Shown here: positions 56,528 through 64,000 of the stretch, piece after piece
Numbering within the stretch: the stretch's first letter is position 1
Layout of the letters: each line of letters starts with the position of its first letter
Assembly: GCF_013267355.1 (NCBI RefSeq)
Contig: NZ_CP053985.1
Location: 3,038,001 to 3,102,000, forward strand
DNA from: Achromobacter pestifer
Lineage (GTDB): Bacteria > Pseudomonadota > Gammaproteobacteria > Burkholderiales > Burkholderiaceae_B
Length of the DNA: 64,000 nt
Reading direction: 5' to 3'
Program-made: the position numbers and the translations under genes
The notes under the pieces: generated by a model
Told to the model about the DNA's origin: nothing
The model's input: only the letters and a program-made list of their open reading frames with translations
Databases searched by the model: none

Positions 56528-57961
56528 CTACCCGAGTCGGGAAAAAAAGCTCGCCAGTTTGGGGTGCCCCAGGTACGCCACGTTGAACCTGAACCAGGCG
56601 TTCTCGGGTTTCCCTGCCGTGAAGAGTTCGCCTGGCCATAGCAGCAAGCCAGCTGTCTTTGCGCGGCGGGCAATCGCGGGCGCCGAAAGCGCCGGGTCGA
56701 GCATGCTTGCACAGATGAACATCCCCGCGCTTGGAGCGGTCATTGCGGCCAGTCCCAACTCTTTGAGCCGGCGGGGTGCGCTCGCCTGAGCCGATTCCAG
56801 GCGATGGTGCAGCCGCGAAACGCATCGGCGATATTCCGTCGATGTCAGGACTTCCAGAGCCACGCGCTCGTCCAGTTCCGACGATGTAAGGCCTGTCTTC
56901 ATCTTTACGCTCGCGATCTCCGTGATTCGCGCGTCGTCGGCGTAGATGGAGCCGACGCGAAGAAATGGGGAAAGCGTCTTGGACGTGCTATCGACGCGGA
57001 TCACCCTACAGAGGCCGTCCATCGCGGCCAGCGAGGCGTCTTGCGGCTCGGCGAATTCGCGGAAAATGTCATCCTCGACGATCAGAAAATCGTGCTGCTC
57101 CGCCAGCCTGAGCAACTGATGGCATTGGACGGTGCTTAGCGTGGTGCCGAGCGGGTTTTGCAGCACGGTGTTGATGAATGCGAGCTTGGGGCGGTGTTCG
57201 ACGGCGAGCCGGTCGACCTGTTCCATGTCCAGCCCCGTACAGCTGCGATCGACAGCCACGGGCACGCAGCCGTTCTGCGAGACGAGTGCGCTCATGTTCA
57301 GGTAGCCGGGACTCTCGATCAGGACTCTGTCTCCAGGCCTGGTAAGCGTGCGGAGGATCAGATCGAAGGCATGCGTCGCGCTGCGGGTAAGCAGTACGTT
57401 CGACTCGTCCGCGTCCATCAAGTGCTTGCACAAGCGCTGTGCCAATACCTGTCGCAGTTCCGGCAGGCCATGGACGTTGCCGTAGCCGACGAGCTTGTTG
57501 GGGTGTATGCGTAGCGCGCGCCGCGCTGCCTCCTGGATGAGGCCCTCGCTGTGCCAATCGGCGGGCAGCCAACCGGCTCCCGCCGGAAGCACGCGTGCAT
57601 CCGACTGGTATCTGTCGGCGGCGAACGTGTGCAGCGAAAACTCGCCTCCGCGGCCCATGTTGCCCAGGTCCGGCGCCGCAACTCTCGGCTGCCTGCTCTC
57701 CACGTAGTAACCGGCTCCTCGTCTCGACACGATGCGGCCCGCGGCGATCAGCCGTTCATAGGATTCCACGACAGTAAACGTGCTCACTTGCCAGAACTTC
57801 GACAGGTAGCGCACTGACGGCAGCTTGTCCCCCGGTTTGATCGCGCCACCGGCCAGCTGCTTGTCGAATTCTTCGACGATCTGTTTGACGAGATTGCCTC
57901 GGGCGGACTTGTCGAGCGAGACCTGCAGCCATCGATAGGCGGTAGAGCTGTCTTCCCTCAT
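56528..57961 (-). CDS. MocR-type regulator (GntR helix + aminotransferase fold)
   Basis: 477 residues from ATG 57961. Residues about 10-80 are a GntR winged helix (LVKQIVEEFDKQLAGGAIKP, SKFWQVSTFTVVESYERLI), and about 110-475 a fold-type I aminotransferase, including the pyridoxal-phosphate lysine in STSKTLSPFLRVG and ESPGYLNMSALV. MocR regulators sense amino compounds or PLP. It is divergent from the hydantoinase-F420 operon across a 315-base gap with two inverted repeats and is its probable regulator. Confidence 0.88.
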   Translation of the reverse strand: MREDSSTAYRWLQVSLDKSARGNLVKQIVEEFDKQLAGGAIKPGDKLPSVRYLSKFWQVSTFTVVESYERLIAAGRIVSRRGAGYYVESRQPRVAAPDLGNMGRGGEFSLHTFAADRYQSDARVLPAGAGWLPADWHSEGLIQEAARRALRIHPNKLVGYGNVHGLPELRQVLAQRLCKHLMDADESNVLLTRSATHAFDLILRTLTRPGDRVLIESPGYLNMSALVSQNGCVPVAVDRSCTGLDMEQVDRLAVEHRPKLAFINTVLQNPLGTTLSTVQCHQLLRLAEQHDFLIVEDDIFREFAEPQDASLAAMDGLCRVIRVDSTSKTLSPFLRVGSIYADDARITEIASVKMKTGLTSSELDERVALEVLTSTEYRRCVSRLHHRLESAQASAPRRLKELGLAAMTAPSAGMFICASMLDPALSAPAIARRAKTAGLLLWPGELFTAGKPENAWFRFNVAYLGHPKLASFFSRLG

Positions 57962-58114
57962 GACGAATCTCCGGCGTGGATGAGGTGGATAGGCGCTTCG
58001 TAATCCGGGAATTCTGGCTGGGCGGAACTGTGCTGGGAAACCCGCTAGCACGGTTGACAGCAATCTCGCCAACTGTGCATGTCAACACGGTCCGTGTCTG
58101 CCGAGAATAAGCGC

Positions 58115-58163
58115 AAAGTTTGCCAACAGGTAAAACTTTGATCAATCGAAAAAAAATTGATCA
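58115..58163. promoter_or_regulatory. Two inverted repeats upstream of the hydantoinase-cof operon
   Basis: AAAGTTT (58115-58121) pairs with AAACTTT (58133-58139), and TGATCAAT (58139-58146) with ATTGATCA (58156-58163). They sit in an AT-rich patch of the 315-base gap between the divergent MocR-type gene and the hydantoinase gene; the rest of the gap shows no gene. Likely MocR operator sites. Confidence 0.55.
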
Positions 58164-58240
58164 GCGGGAGAATCAGGGTAAACGACAGGTCCGGCGGCCC
58201 ATCAGAACGTACCGCCGGCGGCCGATTCTCCGATCGCTGA

Positions 58241-59716
<1,476 letters not shown>

Positions 59717-59763
59717 GCTTCGCCGGCGAGCCCGCAAGACCCTGTGGATGTAGGAGACGAATC

Positions 59764-60918
59764 TTGAACACTGAGCTACGAAAAAAGCTGTTGGCGGCCG
59801 GGCAGGCCACGGGCGAGCAACTCGCCGATCTCATGCGCGCCGCATCCGAGCTTCGTGATGCCGCATGGGGCCGTCGGGTGACGTATTCGCGCAAGGTCTT
59901 CATTCCCCTGACCAATCTTTGTCGCGACACTTGCGGGTACTGCACCTTCGCGAAAACACCTGACCAGCCAGGCGCAGGCTACCTCACACCCGACGACGTC
60001 GTGGACATCGTCAAGCGCGGACAGCAGCTGGGCTGCAAGGAAGCGCTGTTTTCGCTGGGCGAACGGCCCGAAGCCCGTTACCCCGAGGCGCGCGCCATGC
60101 TGCAGCGGCTGGGCTACAAGACCACGCTTGAGTACGTCGTCGCCATGTGTGCAAGCGTGCTGGAGACGAGCTCCCTCATTCCTCATGTGAACGCCGGCAC
60201 GCTGACGCTTGACGAGCTGGCGGACATCCGAAGCGTCGCCGGCAGCGTGGGACTCATGCTGGAAAACGTCAGCCGCCGGCTGGTGCAAAAAGGCATGGCC
60301 CATTACGCGTGCCCCGACAAAGTGCCGGCACAGCGGCTGCGCACGCTGGAACGCGCGGGCCAACTCAATGTGCCTACGACCAGCGGGATCCTCATCGGCA
60401 TCGGCGAAACCTGGGAAGAGCGCGTGGACAGCCTGATTGCATTAGGTGAAATCCACAAGCGCCACGGTCACCTCCAGGAGGTCATCGTCCAGAACTTCCG
60501 CGCCAAACCGGGAACCTTGATGATGCACGCGCCAGAACCCGACATGGATGACATGCTGCGCACGATAGCGGCGGCTCGCCTGGTGCTGCCGCCGGACGTT
60601 TCATTGCAGGCGCCGCCGAACCTCAGCGAGGATTTCGAGCGCTATCTGGACGCTGGCATCAACGATTGGGGGGGGATTTCTCCTGTGACCGCGGACCACA
60701 TCAATCCGGAGCGAGCCTGGCCCGCGTTGGCCGAAATCCTCCGCCGCTGTGCCGAGCGCGGCATGCAGCTGACCGAAAGATTGACCACCTACCCCCGCTT
60801 TCTTCAGGAAAGGGCGACTTATCTTGCGCCACGCCTGTCGACGGCAATGGAGAGGCTCGCGCGCGCCGATGGCTTGGCCAAGGTGCAAACCGATCTCACA
60901 ATCGCGGCGCTTGCCTGA
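59764..60918 (+). CDS. cofG: FO synthase subunit 1 (CofG)
   Basis: Radical-SAM enzyme making the deazaflavin ring of FO, the chromophore of coenzyme F420, together with CofH. 384 residues from a TTG start that has AGGAG seven bases upstream. The 4Fe-4S motif CRDTCGYC (Cys53, 57, 60) follows FIPLTNL; LFSLGERPEARYPEA and GILIGIGETWEER are family segments. In actinobacteria CofG and CofH are fused as FbiC; here they are separate, as in archaea and cyanobacteria. Followed by cofH after 9 bases. Confidence 0.95.
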   Translation: MNTELRKKLLAAGQATGEQLADLMRAASELRDAAWGRRVTYSRKVFIPLTNLCRDTCGYCTFAKTPDQPGAGYLTPDDVVDIVKRGQQLGCKEALFSLGERPEARYPEARAMLQRLGYKTTLEYVVAMCASVLETSSLIPHVNAGTLTLDELADIRSVAGSVGLMLENVSRRLVQKGMAHYACPDKVPAQRLRTLERAGQLNVPTTSGILIGIGETWEERVDSLIALGEIHKRHGHLQEVIVQNFRAKPGTLMMHAPEPDMDDMLRTIAAARLVLPPDVSLQAPPNLSEDFERYLDAGINDWGGISPVTADHINPERAWPALAEILRRCAERGMQLTERLTTYPRFLQERATYLAPRLSTAMERLARADGLAKVQTDLTIAALA

Positions 60919-60927
60919 GAGGCCGAC

Positions 60928-62214
60928 ATGACTAGCCTGGACATTCCTGATCTGATCGGAAACGCGGCGCCGGATCTGCAATCCGCATTGGCGCAATGCT
61001 CGCCGGCGCTGCGCCGGATTCTTGAGGCAGCCCTTGACGGCAGGGAGACAAGCAGAGCCGACGGCGTACGTCTGTTCTCGGCCCAGGCGCGGGAGTTGCC
61101 GGCCCTGGCCGCAGCCGCGGACGCCGTCAGGCGCCAGCGGGTGGGCGACGCCGTCACGTTTGTCGTGACGCGCAATATAAACCCGACCAATGTTTGCTAC
61201 ATGGGTTGCCGTTTCTGCGGATTCGCCAAGCGGCGCGAAGAGGCGGGCGCCGAGTGGATAAGCATGGAAGAGGTCGCGCACCGCGCGCGAGTGGCCTGGG
61301 ATCGCGGTGCCACGGAGGTTTGCATGCAAGGCGGCTTGAATCCGGATTTGCCGCCCACCTACTACCGCGACCTGGTGCTAGCCGTGAAAGCGGAAGTGCC
61401 CGGCATGCACATCCACGCGTTCTCGCCGTTCGAAATCTGGTTCGGCGCGCACAAACTGAAGACCACGCCTGCCGCCCTGATCCAGGAACTCCGGGAGGCA
61501 GGGCTGGGCTCGATGCCTGGCACCGCCGCCGAGATTCTGGACACGGAAGTCCGCAAGCAGCTCACGCGCAACAAGCTGAGCGCGCAGGCCTGGGTCGACA
61601 CCGTGCGGGCAGCGCATCAGGTGGGCTTGAAAACCACCGCGACCATCATGTACGGCCACGTGGACGGTCCGCGGCATTGGGCTGCCCACATCGATCTCAT
61701 CCGGTCCATCCAGAAAGAGACCGGCGGATTCACCGAGTTCGTGCCGCTGGGTTTCGTGCACGCGGAAGCGCCTTTGTATGTGGAGCGCGAGATTCCCGGC
61801 GTGCGCGCGGGCGCCTCGCAGGAGGAGCATCTCAAGATGCACGCCATCGCACGCATCATGCTGGCTGGATGGATCGACAACATCCAGGCTTCATGGGTGA
61901 AGCTTGGTCCGCAGGTCGCTCGCGCGTTGCTCAATGCGGGTGTCAACGACCTGGGCGGGACGCTGATGGACGAGTCGATCTCCCGGTCGGCCGGAGCCAC
62001 CTTCGGAGAGGAGCTGACCTCGGCCGAAATGGTCCGGATTATTCGCGACGCAGGGAAAAGCCCAATCCGCCGCAGTACCCTGTACCAGCATATCGAGTCA
62101 TACGCGGACCATGATCCCCAGGATATCGCGCCGCTCAAACCGCGGCAGCAGGATCCGATCCTGTTCCTGAAGAACATCTCGCGCGGCGCCGCCAGGGAGG
62201 CTGCTCATGTCTGA
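60928..62214 (+). CDS. cofH: FO synthase subunit 2 (CofH)
   Basis: Radical-SAM enzyme that joins tyrosine-derived hydroxybenzyl to 5-amino-6-ribitylaminouracil. 428 residues: an N-terminal helical extension of about 80 residues, then NINPTNVCYMGCRFCGFAKR with Cys90, 94, 97, QGGLNPDLPPTYYRDLV, SPFEIWFGA and the C-terminal SAGATFGEEL. GAGG precedes the ATG. Ends 8 bases inside cofD. Confidence 0.95.
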   Translation: MTSLDIPDLIGNAAPDLQSALAQCSPALRRILEAALDGRETSRADGVRLFSAQARELPALAAAADAVRRQRVGDAVTFVVTRNINPTNVCYMGCRFCGFAKRREEAGAEWISMEEVAHRARVAWDRGATEVCMQGGLNPDLPPTYYRDLVLAVKAEVPGMHIHAFSPFEIWFGAHKLKTTPAALIQELREAGLGSMPGTAAEILDTEVRKQLTRNKLSAQAWVDTVRAAHQVGLKTTATIMYGHVDGPRHWAAHIDLIRSIQKETGGFTEFVPLGFVHAEAPLYVEREIPGVRAGASQEEHLKMHAIARIMLAGWIDNIQASWVKLGPQVARALLNAGVNDLGGTLMDESISRSAGATFGEELTSAEMVRIIRDAGKSPIRRSTLYQHIESYADHDPQDIAPLKPRQQDPILFLKNISRGAAREAAHV

Positions 62215-63196
62215 CCGCAGCGCGCCCTTGCGCATTGTGCTCCTGGCCGGCGGCGTAGGCGGCGCCCGCATGGCGGTTGGCCTGTCCGCAGAGCCTAGAG
62301 TGGGCCAACTGACGGTGATCGCCAATGTCGGGGACGACGATTGGTTTCATGGCCTGCGGGTGTGTCCCGACATCGACACGATCACGTATACCTTGGCGGG
62401 CCTGGTCAACCGCGAGCAAGGGTGGGGCCTGGCGGGCGATACAGCCGGCGCTCTCGCCACGCTACGGACCCTGGGCTCGGAAGATACGTGGATGTCGCTA
62501 GGCGACAGGGATATCGGGCTTCACATCTTTCGCTCGCACCGGCTGCGCCAGGGCCATCCCCTGTCCTCGATCACTCGCGCCGCCGCTCATGCGCTGGGCG
62601 TGTCCGCGGCGATTCTGCCAGCCACGGACAGCGAAGTCCCCACCATCGTTTCCACAGCAGAGGGACGGCTGCGTTTCCAGCAATGGTTCGTCGAGCGCCG
62701 CGCCAAACCCGCGGTCGCATCGCTGGAGTATGCGGGGGCCGGCCAGGCCATGCCGGCGCCGGGCGTGCGGGAGGCGATTGCATGTGCCGATCTGATCGTG
62801 ATCGCGCCCTCCAACCCGCTGCTGTCCATCCATCCGATGCTTGCCATTCCGGGCATGCGCACAGCTTTGGCGGCTGCGTCCGCATCGATCGTCGCCGTTT
62901 CCCCCCTGCTGCGCGGGGCCGCGGTCAAAGGGCCTCTTGCGGCGCTTGCGGCCGACCTCCACTTCCCGCCGGGCAACCTGGGTATCGCGCGCATGTACGA
63001 CGGACTGGTCGATGCCATGGTCATCGACCATGGCGATGCCGCCGACCAAGCCGGAATATCAGGCGCCATCGGCGTCCCCGTACTGTGCGCACACACACTG
63101 ATTGCGGATGCGGCCAGTGCGACTCGCTTGGCAAGCACCTTGATCTCCTGGGCCGGCACGCGCCGTGGCGAGCCCTTGGCGAGGGCGCGCTCATGA
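62207..63196 (+). CDS. cofD: CofD family phospho-acid transferase (F420 synthesis)
   Basis: Transfers the phospho-acid moiety from its GDP-activated form to FO, giving F420-0 (or dehydro/3PG variant). 329 residues with LLAGGVGGARMAVGLS at the N terminus, IANVGDDDWFHGLRVCPDID, the QHWFVER-like QQWFVERRAKP and IAPSNPLLSIHPML, all CofD hallmarks. Sequence alone does not tell if lactate, phosphoenolpyruvate or phosphoglycerate is used. Overlaps cofH by 8 and cofC by 4 bases. Confidence 0.94.
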   Translation: MSDRSAPLRIVLLAGGVGGARMAVGLSAEPRVGQLTVIANVGDDDWFHGLRVCPDIDTITYTLAGLVNREQGWGLAGDTAGALATLRTLGSEDTWMSLGDRDIGLHIFRSHRLRQGHPLSSITRAAAHALGVSAAILPATDSEVPTIVSTAEGRLRFQQWFVERRAKPAVASLEYAGAGQAMPAPGVREAIACADLIVIAPSNPLLSIHPMLAIPGMRTALAAASASIVAVSPLLRGAAVKGPLAALAADLHFPPGNLGIARMYDGLVDAMVIDHGDAADQAGISGAIGVPVLCAHTLIADAASATRLASTLISWAGTRRGEPLARARS

Positions 63197-63807
63197 AAAC
63201 CCTGATCGCCATGCCGATGAAGGCATACGCCGACGCGAAGACCAGATTGTCCGGGGAACTCGATTCAGGGGCGCGCCAGCGGCTGGCGAAGGTCCTGTTC
63301 GAATACGGTCAGGCGTTCTTCTCGGAGAACTATCCGCAGCTGGACCGCCTGGTCGTCACGCCTTCATCTGAAGTCGCGAGAGCCGCCAGACGGGCGGGAG
63401 CATCGGCCTTGCGCGAGCCCATCGGTGTGGCCGGGCTGAATGCCGCCGTCGCCATGGCGCTGTCCTATGCGCGGCTCAGGCGCTATGACCGTCTGATCGT
63501 GCTGCCTGCCGATCTGGCCATCCTGAAGACGGTTGAATTCGATGCGCTGTTGGAGCTGGCGGACCGCTACGACCTGGTGACGGCAAGGGCGCACGATGGC
63601 GGAACGAATGCCTTGCTGCTGAAGCTACCCAACGCATTCACGTTTCGCTATGGCGCGGACTCGGCGCGTAAGCATCTACATCAAGCGCTGGAGCTGGGCA
63701 TGCGCGCCGTGACGGTTTCTCTTCCGTTCATTGGGCTCGATGTCGATTCGCCCTGTGACCGTGCTGAGGCGCGCCGGATCGGCGTCGGGGCCGGAGCCTA
63801 CCTATGA
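63193..63807 (+). CDS. cofC: CofC guanylyltransferase (F420 synthesis)
   Basis: Activates the phospho-acid with GTP for CofD. 204 residues with the MobA-like nucleotidyl-transferase pattern: IAMPMKAYADAKTRLSGEL at the start, REPIGVAGLNAAVAMAL, and LIVLPADLAIL, then DGGTNALLLK. Compared with the usual PADLP the loop has lost its last proline. Starts in the cofD stop (ATGA) and overlaps cofE by 4 bases. Confidence 0.92.
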   Translation: MKTLIAMPMKAYADAKTRLSGELDSGARQRLAKVLFEYGQAFFSENYPQLDRLVVTPSSEVARAARRAGASALREPIGVAGLNAAVAMALSYARLRRYDRLIVLPADLAILKTVEFDALLELADRYDLVTARAHDGGTNALLLKLPNAFTFRYGADSARKHLHQALELGMRAVTVSLPFIGLDVDSPCDRAEARRIGVGAGAYL

Positions 63808-64000
63808 AGAACCCTCAAGGCTGCGCTTCGATGCAAGCATTCGCGATCTCGGGTATCCCGGCCGTCAAGCAGGGGTGCGATATCGGCCGACTCATACTCG
63901 ATGCGATTGCGCCGATGGACCTGGCGCTGTTGCCATCGGATGTGTTCGTCATCGCCCAGAAGATCGTCTCGAAAGCAGAGGGCCGGACCCGCCAGGCTGG
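63804..64000 (+). CDS. cofE: F420 gamma-glutamyl ligase CofE, N-terminal part
   Basis: Adds gamma-linked glutamates to F420-0. Only the first 65 codons are in the window, cut by its end. Visible: AFAISGIPAVKQGCDIGRLI, SDVFVIAQKIVSKAEGR; the KIVSKAEGR segment is a CofE/FbiB signature. Start ATG lies in the cofC stop. Whether a C-terminal nitroreductase domain (FbiB type) follows cannot be seen. Confidence 0.93.
   Translation, partial: MKNPQGCASMQAFAISGIPAVKQGCDIGRLILDAIAPMDLALLPSDVFVIAQKIVSKAEGRTRQA

Overview
The window is 64 kb of a GC-rich chromosome from a betaproteobacterium of the Alcaligenaceae (Achromobacter/Bordetella type). The evidence is the dense GC-rich coding, two Bug-type tripartite tricarboxylate receptors, and the core gene orders trkA-trkH, gpsA-secB-grxC-rhodanese with divergent gpmA-envC-ctpA-moeB, and rplU-rpmA-obgE-proB. 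Genus and species are inference.

Bases 1-30.5 kb are mostly conserved housekeeping DNA: Trk potassium uptake, a YbdK-type carboxylate-amine ligase, a BioC-like methyltransferase, comF, trmL, glycerol-phosphate metabolism, secB, glutaredoxin, phosphoglycerate mutase, an EnvC-like amidase activator, a C-terminal processing protease, a MoeB/ThiF enzyme, a diguanylate cyclase, a FadR-type regulator with its FAD oxidase, thiC behind a TPP riboswitch, proB, obgE, rpmA, rplU, ispB and tRNA-Pro(CGG). The region is interrupted at 18.63-19.55 kb by a non-coding stretch full of long inverted repeats. It contains two 164-bp elements in opposite orientation whose cores are conserved but whose stem arms differ between copies.

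Bases 30.5-42 kb, directly after tRNA-Pro, form an AT-richer accessory island. I read it as a graveyard of polymorphic-toxin cassettes: at least six truncated, frameshifted or stop-interrupted toxin tails, six of them placed directly upstream of an immunity-type gene that is open in all but one case. Two copies of one IS3-family element, fragments of IS30 and IS3 transposases, mosaic duplications and a remnant of a YD-repeat (Rhs-like) protein complete it. No intact toxin-delivery gene is visible.

Bases 42.1-51 kb hold a catabolic operon: a branched-chain-type ABC importer (five genes), an acyl-CoA synthetase, an SCP2-like protein, an alpha/beta hydrolase, a HutC-type regulator and an enoyl-CoA hydratase-fold enzyme. 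A Tat-type lipoprotein metallophosphoesterase follows, then on the minus strand a MarR regulator, a Bug receptor and a sulfatase, and a MocR-type regulator.

Bases 58.3-64 kb (truncated by the window end) carry a tightly packed operon: a dihydropyrimidinase/hydantoinase followed by cofG, cofH, cofD, cofC and the start of cofE. This is a complete-looking route to the deazaflavin cofactor F420, rare in this group of bacteria. No F420-dependent enzyme is visible in the window, so its use is unknown.
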